Below, piece by piece: positions 40,760 through 48,119 of a DNA stretch of 53,613 bases. Source of the stretch: Nitrobacter sp. 62-13 (GTDB lineage Bacteria > Pseudomonadota > Alphaproteobacteria > Rhizobiales > Xanthobacteraceae); assembly GCF_001896955.1 (NCBI RefSeq), contig NZ_MKRN01000190.1:1-53613 (forward strand), read 5' to 3'. A program made the position numbers and the translations under genes. The number at the start of each line of letters is the position of its first letter. Position 1 is the stretch's first letter. The notes beneath the pieces are model-generated. The model had not been told where the DNA came from. It was given only the letters and a program-made list of their open reading frames with translations, and made no database searches.

Positions 40760-41623
40760 ATGGATACGGCCCAGCCGACCCCGGAGGAAATCCAGGCCCG
40801 CGTGCTCCACCGCGACGGGCTGATGCTGGTGATCGACAAGCCGGCCGGCATCCCCGTGCATCGCGGCCCAAAGGGCGGCGCCAATCTCGAGGCCTCGTTC
40901 GAGGCGCTGCGGTTCGGCCTGCCGCGGCCGCCGGTGCTTGCCCACCGGCTCGACCGGGACACCTCGGGCTGCCTGGTGCTCGGACGCCATCGCAAGGCGA
41001 CGGCCTCGCTCGGCCTGTTGTTCAAGCACGGCAGGATTTCAAAAACCTACTGGGCCGTGGTCGAGGGCGGCCCTGCTGACGACGAGGGCACCATCGACAT
41101 ACCGCTCGGGCGGCTGAACCACGAACGCGGCTGGTGGCAAAAGCCCGATCCGGACGGGCTGCCGTCGGTGACGAAATGGAAAGTGCTGGGGCGCGGCGTT
41201 CTCACTGCGGCCGGCGACGGCTTTTCCTCTCCTCCTTGCGGAGAAAGATCAGGGGTGGATGGCAACCGTTTCGACGTCCCGACAGATCGCCCTCCTCCCA
41301 AACCCTGCCCCGCAACGGAGGAGGGAGTTCAACTGACCTGGCTCGCATTGGAGCCGGTTACAGGCCGAACCCATCAACTGCGGGTCCATTGCGCGGCGAT
41401 GGGCTGGCCGATCGCCGGCGATAATATCTACGGAACGCAGGCAAGTTTGCGTCGACTGCGCAGCGAACCATACGTTCCGCGTTTCGGCGAACCCAGCCTG
41501 CACCTGCATGCGCGCGAAATCGCTGTTCCCCTGTCGAAGAACAAACCGCCCGTCGTGGTCACCGCGCCCGCGCCGATGCATCTGCACGAGCGACTCAAGG
41601 CCTGCGGGTGGAACGGCGAGTAA
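40760..41623 (+). CDS. RluA-family RNA pseudouridine synthase with in-frame insertion
   Basis: Converts uridine to pseudouridine in rRNA or tRNA. 287 residues. The catalytic motif HRLDRDTSG (about residues 61-69) is intact, as are GRISKTYWAVVEGGP and, near the C-terminus, LEPVTGRTHQLRVHCAAMGW followed by IAGDNIYG. Between VTKWKVLGRG and LTWLALEPVTG lies an extra stretch of about 40 residues, including SSPPCGERSGVDGNRFDVPT, that does not look like this family. Its DNA (41224-41326) is a palindromic repeat element that keeps the frame. Without it the protein would be the normal length. Whether the enzyme is still active is unknown. Confidence 0.88.
   Translation: MDTAQPTPEEIQARVLHRDGLMLVIDKPAGIPVHRGPKGGANLEASFEALRFGLPRPPVLAHRLDRDTSGCLVLGRHRKATASLGLLFKHGRISKTYWAVVEGGPADDEGTIDIPLGRLNHERGWWQKPDPDGLPSVTKWKVLGRGVLTAAGDGFSSPPCGERSGVDGNRFDVPTDRPPPKPCPATEEGVQLTWLALEPVTGRTHQLRVHCAAMGWPIAGDNIYGTQASLRRLRSEPYVPRFGEPSLHLHAREIAVPLSKNKPPVVVTAPAPMHLHERLKACGWNGE
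41224..41326. repeat. Palindromic repeat family 3, copy 3, inside a coding sequence
   Basis: Left arm CTCCTCCTTGCGG (41229-41241) and right arm CCGCAACGGAGGAG (41310-41323) are inverted copies with one bulged base. Inner GGGGTGG and CCTGCCCC blocks mimic the second stem of 39585-39694. There is no stop in the host frame across the element, so it is translated as part of the pseudouridine synthase. Confidence 0.7.
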
Positions 41624-41949
41624 CCGCGCGCGGAGAGGACGAAGGCGGCTCGCGACCGATCGTGGACTGGGCACAGAGAGGGCGGAGAATGATTTGGCAC
41701 CGCAGGGAACCCTTCGCCAAGCGACAATTCACCTTGAATCTGTCGTCTTCCTGTTCCATATGATAGCGCGACCTTGAGGCTAATCGGGTCGCCGCGAGCC
41801 GCGTGTTCTGAGCCCGTCCGACGGTTTCTGGCTTGCCCTTAATCTAGCGACCTCAATCGACGCCTTCGACACGCGGGTGTCTCCAGACAACCTGGTACGC
41901 TCCGGCTGATGTAGCCGGGCGCCAGTTGCATAATGGAAAGAAACAACTT
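41624..41949. other. Intergenic leader of rhlE, possible promoter
   Basis: 326 bp. The best promoter match is TTGAAT (41734-41739), 19 bases, TATGAT (41759-41764), which would give a leader of about 180 bases for rhlE. No gene or repeat was recognised. Confidence 0.35.
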
Positions 41950-43377
41950 TTGTCCTCCTTTCAGGATTTCGGCCTTGCCGATCCCATTTCACGTGCGCTC
42001 GCAGAAGAAAACTATTCGACGCCCACGCCCATCCAGGCTCAAACCATTCCTCTAGCCATTGCCGGACGCGACGTCATCGGAATTGCCCAGACCGGCACCG
42101 GAAAGACCGCATCGTTCGCTCTCCCGATCCTGCATCGGCTGTTGCAAAACCGGGTCAAGCCGCAGCCCAAGAGCTGCAGGGTGCTGGTGCTCAGCCCGAC
42201 GCGCGAACTTTCGGGCCAGATCCTCGACAGCTTCAACGCTTACGGCCGCCACCTGCGCCTGACCTCGGCTCTCGCGATCGGCGGCGTTCCGATGGGGCGT
42301 CAGGTCCGCTCCGTGATGCAGGGAGTCGAGGTGATGGTCGCCACGCCGGGTCGCCTGCTCGATCTCGTTCAGAGCAACGGGCTGAGGCTCGGCCAGGTCG
42401 AATTTCTCGTGCTGGATGAAGCCGATCGCATGCTCGACATGGGCTTCATCCACGACATCCGTAAAGTCGTCGCCAAGCTTCCCGTCAAACGGCAGACGCT
42501 GTTTTTTTCGGCCACCATGCCGAAGGACATTGCCGAACTCGCCGAGCAAATGCTTCGCGATCCAGCGCGCGTCGCGGTGACGCCGGTCGCCTCGACCGTC
42601 GACCGTATCGCCCAGCGCATCATCCAGATCGATCACGCCAGCAAGCCGGCGTTTCTGGCCCAGCTTCTGAAGCAGGAACCGATCAATCGCGCCCTGATTT
42701 TCACGCGCACCAAGCACGGCGCGGACAAAGTGGTGAAGAGCCTCGCCAAGGCCGGCATCAGGTCCGATGCGATCCACGGCAACAAGTCGCAGAACCACCG
42801 CGAGCGCGTGCTGGCGTCTTTCCGGACCGGAGAAATCCGCACCCTGGTTGCGACGGATATCGCGGCACGCGGCATCGACGTCGACGGGATCAGCCACGTC
42901 GTCAACTTCGATCTTCCGAACGTCCCCGAGACTTATGTCCATCGCATCGGCCGCACGGCGCGGGCCGGCGCCGACGGCGCGGCGATCTCGCTGGTCGCCG
43001 GCGCTGAGGAACTGGCCTATCTTCGCGATATCGAAAAGCTGATCCGAGTCGTGCTGCCGAGAGAAGATCGCCGAACGCCGGGGCAGCGCGAGGCGGCGCC
43101 GGCCCGCCAGCAGCATCGCGCCGGACGTCCCGCGCCCCATGGTCATGCAACCAGAACCGGCGACGCCGCTCCGGGCGCGAAAGGTCCCCGCCGCCGCGGC
43201 CGTCATGGCGATAGCGCGTCCAAGTCAAAATTTAACCGCCCGGAGATCGGACGGCAGGAGTCCGCCCGGCCATCGCCGTCGCGAGGCGGCAAAGCCGAGG
43301 GGATGCAGGGGGTTGCCTTCCTGCACCGTGAAAGCCGACCCGCTCGCTCGAAGTCCAACCCGCGTCCTCAACGCTAG
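41950..43377 (+). CDS. rhlE: DEAD-box ATP-dependent RNA helicase RhlE
   Basis: Unwinds RNA in ribosome assembly and RNA decay. 475 residues from TTG at 41950 (SSFQDFGLADPI), with GGAAAG about 10 bases upstream. TTG at 41926 is an in-frame alternative. Motifs in order: Q motif TPTPIQAQTIP, motif I AQTGTGKT, motif II VLDEADRMLDMGF, motif III FFSATMP, then helicase-C motifs TDIAARGIDVDGISHVVNFD and HRIGRTARAGADG. After about residue 375 the tail is long, basic and low-complexity (RPAPHGHATRTGDA, KGPRRRGRHGD), likely an RNA-binding extension. Confidence 0.93.
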   Translation: MSSFQDFGLADPISRALAEENYSTPTPIQAQTIPLAIAGRDVIGIAQTGTGKTASFALPILHRLLQNRVKPQPKSCRVLVLSPTRELSGQILDSFNAYGRHLRLTSALAIGGVPMGRQVRSVMQGVEVMVATPGRLLDLVQSNGLRLGQVEFLVLDEADRMLDMGFIHDIRKVVAKLPVKRQTLFFSATMPKDIAELAEQMLRDPARVAVTPVASTVDRIAQRIIQIDHASKPAFLAQLLKQEPINRALIFTRTKHGADKVVKSLAKAGIRSDAIHGNKSQNHRERVLASFRTGEIRTLVATDIAARGIDVDGISHVVNFDLPNVPETYVHRIGRTARAGADGAAISLVAGAEELAYLRDIEKLIRVVLPREDRRTPGQREAAPARQQHRAGRPAPHGHATRTGDAAPGAKGPRRRGRHGDSASKSKFNRPEIGRQESARPSPSRGGKAEGMQGVAFLHRESRPARSKSNPRPQR

Positions 43378-43483
43378 CGGAGCGAAATTCACTGGAAATC
43401 TAGTTGCTAGCGGTCCTTTAAATTCTAACATCTGCAGAACTCCTGCCGCTGCAGGGATGCAATCGTTGGAATCAGACCATCGG

Positions 43484-43556
43484 AGCGGGATGAGGAAGTG
43501 CGTAGCGGTTTTCCGTCCGCATCCCGCTCTGGCATATTGAAATAGATCACGTTCAT
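43484..43556 (-). repeat. Palindromic repeat family 2, copy 2
   Basis: Reverse complement reads TGAACGTGATC, ATTTCAATAT, GAGCGGGATGCGGACGGAAA, ACCGCT, CACTTCCTCATCCCGCT, the same block order as 23612-23681. A separate imperfect hairpin (ATGACTTTGGAT / ATCCAAGTCAT, 43555-43584) follows at once and ends about 38 bp before infA. Confidence 0.75.
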
Positions 43557-43622
43557 GACTTTGGATCGATTGGATCCAAGTCATCGTGGTCCAGGGAAAC
43601 GCCACTCGATCCGGAGAACCCC

Positions 43623-43904
43623 ATGGCGAAAGAAGAACTGATCCAGTTCGAAGGACTGGTTACCGAAATCCTGCCCGACGCGCGCTATCGGGTGCAGCTC
43701 GATGCTGGGCATGAGATCGTTGCCTATACCGCGGGCAAGATGAAAAAGAACCGGATCAAGACGCTGGCCGGCGATCGCGTCACGATCGAAATGTCCCCCT
43801 ACGATCTCGAAAAGGGACGCCTGATCTTCCGGCACAAGGACGAGCGCCCGAGCGGTGCGCCGCGCGGAGCACCGCCCCGTGGAGGCCAATTCCGTCGGAG
43901 ATAG
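43623..43904 (+). CDS. infA: Translation initiation factor IF-1, C-terminally extended
   Basis: 93 residues. The first about 72 form the IF-1 OB fold: [74 protein letters not shown]. Ordinary IF-1 ends near there (E. coli 72). Here an extra 20-residue Arg/Gly/Pro tail ([17 protein letters not shown]) follows. Alphaproteobacteria can carry a second IF-1-like copy, so this may be the paralogue. GGAGA lies upstream at good spacing. The cold-shock gene comes 265 bp later. Confidence 0.9.
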   Translation: MAKEELIQFEGLVTEILPDARYRVQLDAGHEIVAYTAGKMKKNRIKTLAGDRVTIEMSPYDLEKGRLIFRHKDERPSGAPRGAPPRGGQFRRR

Positions 43905-44000
43905 CCCGGTCCGACAGCGTCGGGACCCGGCGATCTCAGGCCGAAGGTCCTCGGCCGGCCCGGCGTATCCGCACATCTCAAAAAATCGTGCACGTCAGGA

Positions 44001-44029
44001 TTGTTTTGGGGCCTGCCTTCGAATAATAT
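44001..44029 (+). promoter_or_regulatory. Candidate promoter of the cold-shock gene
   Basis: TTGTTT (44001-44006), 17-base spacer, TAATAT (44024-44029), in an AT-richer patch. Transcription would start near 44036 and give a leader of about 130 bases, as is usual for cold-shock genes. Confidence 0.35.
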
Positions 44030-44119
44030 GGCATTTAGCGATTTTCGGCCGGACGACATAGCTACCACCGGTACAGCCGGTTTAGACGCTGACGACCCTT
44101 CCAAAAATCCAATCTCACC

Positions 44120-44138
44120 AGCCCGCCGAAAGCGGGCT
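44120..44138 (+). promoter_or_regulatory. Hairpin in the cold-shock gene leader
   Basis: AGCCCGC (44120-44126) pairs with GCGGGCT (44132-44138) around CGAAA, 31 bases before the start codon. May act as an RNA thermosensor, attenuator or stabiliser. Inference only. Confidence 0.4.
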
Positions 44139-44169
44139 TCGACATACGTATCGGATAAAGGGACTACCC

Positions 44170-44382
44170 GTGAGCATGGGAACCGTGAAGTGGTTTAACG
44201 CAACCAAGGGCTACGGCTTCATTCAACCTGACGATGGCGGCAACGACGTGTTCGTTCACATCAGCGCAGTTGAACGGGCCGGACTCGGAACGCTTCGTGA
44301 AGGACAGAAGATCAGCTACGAGATCGTCGCTGATCGCCGCTCTGGAAAATCATCGGCCGACAATCTGCGCGCGGCCGGCTAA
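44170..44382 (+). CDS. cspA: Cold-shock domain protein
   Basis: 70-residue single OB-fold RNA/DNA chaperone. RNP1 KGYGFIQ and RNP2 DVFVHIS are intact, with the start [15 protein letters not shown] and the ending [16 protein letters not shown] at 44170 is used because AAAGGG sits six bases upstream. ATG at 44176 is in frame two codons later. A long leader with a hairpin precedes it and a clear terminator follows, so it is monocistronic. Confidence 0.93.
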   Translation: MSMGTVKWFNATKGYGFIQPDDGGNDVFVHISAVERAGLGTLREGQKISYEIVADRRSGKSSADNLRAAG

Positions 44383-44398
44383 GGCAAGACCAGATCGG

Positions 44399-44427
44399 AA
44401 AGGCCGCGCGTCAAGCGCGGCCTTTTT
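44399..44427 (+). terminator. Rho-independent terminator
   Basis: AAAGGCCGCGC (44399-44409) / GCGCGGCCTTT (44415-44425) with a five-base loop, running into a T-run. Ends the cold-shock transcript. Confidence 0.85.
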
Positions 44428-44497
44428 GTTTGGCGCCACGCGTGCTGCGCAAGGCAGACCGCCGGCACTCCCCAGACCGACACTCCGATCCATCCGG

Positions 44498-45100
44498 TCA
44501 GCTCCCGGTTTTCGGACAGGTGGTCTCGCTGCCGTAAAATACGCAGGTTGACTGACGCGGCCGGGTGTAGGCGTTGTCGCTCAGCGTCACGCCGGCTTTC
44601 GACATGACGTATCCCACGACCGGCTTATAGAGATAGCTGACCTCGGCGAAGATCAGGTACTGACTGGGGAGAATGTTGCCTGACGAATCCCGGCCGATGA
44701 GGCCCGACGGGACGGCGATCGGCGATCCCGCGCCTCGCGGCACCGACCCCTTGCTCCACTGCACCCGCGCGACCGAGGTCGCCGGATCGATATACACCTC
44801 GGAAATCGTGGCCTGAACCGGCGTCGACGGGTAGGGCCACATAATGCCGTAGCTTGCGGCGAAGAAATTCGTCATATCCGCATCGCCCACGGCTTTGGAC
44901 TGCGACGTGAGGTCGGACAGCGTTCGCGCGACAAGGGTGACCTTGCGGTCGACGGCCACGCCCGACGACACCTCGATGGTGCCGAAAAGCATCACCAGCA
45001 TCAGGGGCGCGATGATCGCAAATTCCGTCGCTGCAATGCCCCGGGAATCACGCCGCAGCGCTGCCGCCGAAACCCCGACCCATGACCAGATGCTCGACAT
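44498..45100 (-). CDS. tadG: TadE/TadG-like pilus assembly protein (second gene)
   Basis: 200 residues. Single N-terminal membrane helix preceded by a prepilin-like stretch: RGIAATEFAIIAPLMLVMLF, the TadE/TadG/TadF type of pseudopilin. The rest is periplasmic and contains two C-terminal cysteines (STCVFYGSETTCPKTGS). Helps assembly of the Tad (Flp) pilus. ATG at 45100 follows 13 bp after the TadE stop, so the two form one transcript. It is shorter than the large TadG proteins of other systems, so the TadG name is a guess. TadE-family is certain. Confidence 0.83.
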   Translation of the reverse strand: MSSIWSWVGVSAAALRRDSRGIAATEFAIIAPLMLVMLFGTIEVSSGVAVDRKVTLVARTLSDLTSQSKAVGDADMTNFFAASYGIMWPYPSTPVQATISEVYIDPATSVARVQWSKGSVPRGAGSPIAVPSGLIGRDSSGNILPSQYLIFAEVSYLYKPVVGYVMSKAGVTLSDNAYTRPRQSTCVFYGSETTCPKTGS

Positions 45101-45113
45101 CGGCTTCACATCC

Positions 45114-45671
45114 TCAGCTGTAAGGCTCGTTCTTGAAAGCGGCCGTCGCTGACAGCAGCCGCTTGCTGCCGCCCAGATTCGCGATGTTGTAGCCGAGTCC
45201 CGTGACGAACAGAGGCCACTGATAGAACAGCCGTACGACGACGATGTCGCCGGGACCGCCCGGATCGTATTTCGTGTTATCGACAAAATTTCCGCCCGAA
45301 ATCGGCTCGGAAATCGCAACGCTTCCGAAGCCCGAGCTGGACGGATAGCTCGTGACATCGACAAAAATTCCATTCGTACAATCGAACAGCACACTCGTGT
45401 TCGGACAAACGACGTTCTGCTTGAAGCTCTGTTTGTCCAACTTGGCGATCTGCGCCTGACCGGTCAGGATCATGCGCGCCGAGTCCTGCAATGCGGTTTC
45501 CAGGCTCTGGCTCGCAAAGAACACCAGTCCTGTCTCGATAATCGCGAACAAAAGCGCGAAGAACAGCGGCGCGACGAGAGCAAATTCCACGACCGCGGAT
45601 CCGCGCTTATTGCTGCGAAAACGGTCGGCCGCCCTGGCGGCTGCTATCCTGAAACGGGGAAACGGCGACAT
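45114..45671 (-). CDS. tadE: TadE-like pilus assembly protein
   Basis: 185 residues. Pseudopilin-like N-terminus NKRGSAVVEFALVAPLFFAL (about residues 21-40) with the conserved Glu and a single membrane helix, then a periplasmic domain with a cysteine pair (VVCPNTSVLFDC). ATG at 45671 is supported by AAGGA at correct spacing. GTG at 45689 is in frame but has no site. Transcribed leftwards, away from the flp-cpa operon. Confidence 0.85.
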   Translation of the reverse strand: MSPFPRFRIAAARAADRFRSNKRGSAVVEFALVAPLFFALLFAIIETGLVFFASQSLETALQDSARMILTGQAQIAKLDKQSFKQNVVCPNTSVLFDCTNGIFVDVTSYPSSSGFGSVAISEPISGGNFVDNTKYDPGGPGDIVVVRLFYQWPLFVTGLGYNIANLGGSKRLLSATAAFKNEPYS

Positions 45672-45871
45672 CGCAAAATCCTTGCACACGGCGGGATTTA
45701 TCTACCGTCAAGGACTAGCCGAAACTGATTGTTGAAGTGTTTCGCCCGATCAGAGCAAAATGCCCCTCACCGTACACCCGATATTGACCATAATCGGGGT
45801 GAACGGCGCGGGCGCGGACCTCGCCGGCGTCAGCGGCCTGCGCCGGTTACCCGACGATCATTCGCGCTCTG

Positions 45872-46363
45872 TTATTTTGCCTGGGTGCCGCCGGCCTGTG
45901 AACTTAGATTACTGGCCTGGTCCATCGTGGCTTTGAAATAAGAGGTGCTGTCACCGAGCGTGATCCGCTTCTGGCAAATCGGCATGCAGCTATAAGACTC
46001 GCGCTCCACGCCGCGATAGACCGTCACGACCTGATCGCTCGGCCCCTCGACCTGGATGACCCGATCCACGAGGATGCTTCCGGCACGATCCATCGCAATC
46101 ACATTGGTCGCACCGTAGCCTTTTCCGGTCACGACGACGAGGCCGCCGGGCTGAAGGGTGACGTCGGCGATCAACGGATTGCCAACCACGATCGTCGCGA
46201 TGTGTCCCGGCAGCTTGATCAACTTGGCCTGGTCTACATTGACCGAGATCGGATCGCTCGTCACTTCGGCGAACAACGCCACCGGACAAAGCAAAACCGC
46301 CGTTGCAAGCGACAGGCCGATGACCGAAGCACGCGAACGGCCGCGCAGGGACTTGAACCACAT
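45872..46363 (-). CDS. Stand-alone CpaC N-domain-like exported protein
   Basis: 163 residues. Signal peptide (ASVIGLSLATAVLLCPVALF) followed by a domain resembling the N-terminal pilus-assembly domain of the secretin CpaC: SVNVDQAKLIKLPGHIATIV, VGNPLIADVTLQPGGLVVVT, GKGYGATNVIAMDRAG. The window's own CpaC has the parallel SLGIGKSVVVDLPSDVKDVL and VADPKIANAVV. No secretin domain follows. Instead a C-terminal part carries YSCMPICQKRITLGDS, a close cysteine pair. Probably a periplasmic partner of the Tad machine. GGAG precedes the ATG at 46363. Confidence 0.8.
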   Translation of the reverse strand: MWFKSLRGRSRASVIGLSLATAVLLCPVALFAEVTSDPISVNVDQAKLIKLPGHIATIVVGNPLIADVTLQPGGLVVVTGKGYGATNVIAMDRAGSILVDRVIQVEGPSDQVVTVYRGVERESYSCMPICQKRITLGDSTSYFKATMDQASNLSSQAGGTQAK

Positions 46364-46942
46364 ACTACACTCCGGACGCATACGAGCCGGCATAGGAAAT
46401 ACGTAACGGTGCCGGCGCCGACATGGCAAATCTGCCGTTAATTGATGAACGAACTGCAAACGCGGATCCGCTGGAACTCCGATCTCTCGAAATGGCAGAC
46501 CGGCATGCCGCCAAACGGCGGTCTGGAATGCGGCATGAGATCCGACGGGATCAGAAGAGGCCGCCGTCAGCCACAGCGTGAGGAGCCACGAGGCATGGTT
46601 CTCTGTCAGGCACCCCGTTTGATCCCCGTCCGATCCGACAACAAAAAGCACGCCGGAGAAGCGGGCCTTCATTATCGTCGTCTGCTCGGCAACACGTAAA
46701 CCGGACGCTGGAACGCATGCAGACAAACAAGTCTCGAGACGATCGGAAGCAACGCAGTACTATGCATTCTACTTAAATCTAAATTTACTCTGAGAAAGAA
46801 CAACCCGTTACGTCGGGGTTTCTGCAATCGAATTAACTGCGCTGCAATTTTCCTGTCCTAGGGTGGTGTCATGGTCACGGTGCTGAGAACGCCGTTAGGA
46901 CCAGGTGTAGTTCGACAGCCACGTGAACACAGGGAGCCAGTT
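46364..46942. promoter_or_regulatory. Divergent Tad-locus control region
   Basis: 579 bp between the leftward CpaC-N-like gene and rightward flp. About 46755-46860 is clearly AT-richer than the surroundings (TTAAATCTAAATTTACTC and nearby) and probably holds the flp promoter. I could not choose a definite -35/-10 pair. No gene is supported, although a minus-strand frame stays open to 46726. Confidence 0.35.
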
Positions 46943-47110
46943 ATGAAGAATCTTTTTTCGCGTTTTCTGAAGGATGAGTCCGGCGCGACCGCGATCGAAT
47001 ACGGCCTGATCGCCGCCGGCATCTCCGTCGTAATCATCGGTGCCGTCCAGTTGATCGGAACCTCGCTGAACACTACGTTCACCAGCATTAACACCTCGCT
47101 GAACAAGTAA
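46943..47110 (+). CDS. flp: Flp-type pilin
   Basis: Major subunit of the Tad pilus, used for tight surface attachment. 55 residues: short leader MKNLFSRFLKDESG, then GATAIEYGLIAAGIS, the Flp signature. The prepilin peptidase CpaA should cut after the last Gly. The rest is one hydrophobic helix and a short tail TSINTSLNK. AGGGAG lies eight bases upstream. The upstream extension to 46871 has no family similarity. A strong terminator at 47149 lets flp be made in excess over the cpa genes. Confidence 0.94.
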   Translation: MKNLFSRFLKDESGATAIEYGLIAAGISVVIIGAVQLIGTSLNTTFTSINTSLNK

Positions 47111-47148
47111 GCGCCGGCGGCCAAGCGCCAGCTTTCGTTTTGTTACGG

Positions 47149-47177
47149 AAGGGTCCCGGAAACTCGGGACCCTTTTT
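47149..47177 (+). terminator. Terminator after flp
   Basis: AAGGGTCCCG (47149-47158) / CGGGACCCTT (47165-47174), loop GAAACT, followed by a T-run (47173-47177). Probably a partial terminator that separates abundant flp mRNA from the downstream assembly genes. Confidence 0.85.
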
Positions 47178-47241
47178 CGCTTCGGGTTGTAGCGAACCGA
47201 GGCGACAATCCGGGTGAATCGTACAATTCGAGTGAACCGTG

Positions 47242-47382
47242 ATGGCTCCGTTCAAGGTCGTCCGTCCAGAACTGTCCCCTTCGCCTGACGGCGAACAGAC
47301 ACGACAGGTTCTACAAGCCGTCTGCATGGCGCTCACGTTGGCGTCGACCATTCTTTTGATCCGGTCCGTCATGCTTTTGTGA
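47242..47382 (+). CDS. Possible 46-residue single-helix membrane peptide
   Basis: ATG at 47242 to TGA at 47380-47382. The N-terminal half is polar (MAPFKVVRPELSPSPDGEQ). The C-terminal half is one hydrophobic helix (VCMALTLASTILLIRSVMLL). Lies between the flp terminator and cpaA. The ribosome site is weak (GAGTG). The clean polar-then-helix layout is more protein-like than expected by chance. The family is not recognised. The rest of the 47111-47462 gap holds only the terminator. Confidence 0.35.
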   Translation: MAPFKVVRPELSPSPDGEQTRQVLQAVCMALTLASTILLIRSVMLL

Positions 47383-47462
47383 AACGCCACGCGCGTTTCG
47401 CGATTGTTCATTGTTCGCCGGTTAGCATTCCGCCGCAGGGAACGCGCGACACGGACAGTACC

Positions 47463-47987
47463 ATGATCCTCGATCTCCTCCGGCTTCTGTTGTTTCCGAC
47501 GCTGATGGCGTTCGCGGCCTCCAGCGATCTCCTGACCATGACGATTTCGAACCGGGTATCGCTGCTGCTGATCGCAGGTTTCTTCGTGCTCGCGGTCGCC
47601 ACCGGCATGGGCCTGACCGAGATCGGCCTGCATGTCGCGGCCGGCGCAACCGTGCTGATGTTATCGTTTACCTGCTTTGCCATGGGCTGGATCGGCGGTG
47701 GTGACGCCAAGGTGGCAGCCGCCTCCTCGCTGTGGTTCGGGTTCGGGTTCCTGCTGCCCTATCTGCTCATTGCCTCGGTATTCGGCGGGATCCTGACGTT
47801 GCTGCTGCTCCAGTTCCGCCAATGGCCGCTTCCGGCCACGCTGTATAGTCAGTCGTGGCTGACGCGCCTGCACAGCAATGACAGCGGGATTCCTTATGGC
47901 ATTGCGCTCGCGCTTGCCGCTCTGCTGGTCTATCCGGAGACCGACTGGATCGGGGCAGTCGATCTGGCGCGCTTTGCGCTTCACTGA
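47463..47987 (+). CDS. cpaA: Prepilin peptidase CpaA (TadV)
   Basis: 174-residue membrane aspartyl protease (A24 family) that removes the Flp leader. The first catalytic Asp is in AASSDLLTMTISNRV (about residues 14-28). The second is in the GxGD motif GWIGGGDAKVAAAS (about residues 77-90). Four to six hydrophobic helices. It lacks the methylase domain of long PilD, as usual for TadV. The start at 47463 (MILDLLRLLLFPTLMAF) is the family start. Confidence 0.93.
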   Translation: MILDLLRLLLFPTLMAFAASSDLLTMTISNRVSLLLIAGFFVLAVATGMGLTEIGLHVAAGATVLMLSFTCFAMGWIGGGDAKVAAASSLWFGFGFLLPYLLIASVFGGILTLLLLQFRQWPLPATLYSQSWLTRLHSNDSGIPYGIALALAALLVYPETDWIGAVDLARFALH

Positions 47988-48119
47988 GCGCGCGACAGCA
48001 ATAAAGGTCTCATTAACGCGATTTAGATACGCCTCATTAACCATGCTTTGACGAATAAATGTTCAACTCCCGGTTAAAGGCGGCGCGAGCGCCGTAGTGC
48101 AACTGGGAAAGTGAAGCGT

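Noticed and set aside
39316-41079. 587-codon frame across yciB, ftsY and the pseudouridine synthase start
   Set aside because: Crosses three real genes and repeat family 3. Arginine-rich nonsense.
43240-43377. Last 45 codons of rhlE as a repeat-derived extension
   Set aside because: Composition is odd (PSPSRGGKAEGM...), but RhlE tails are naturally basic and variable and I found no matching repeat in the window.
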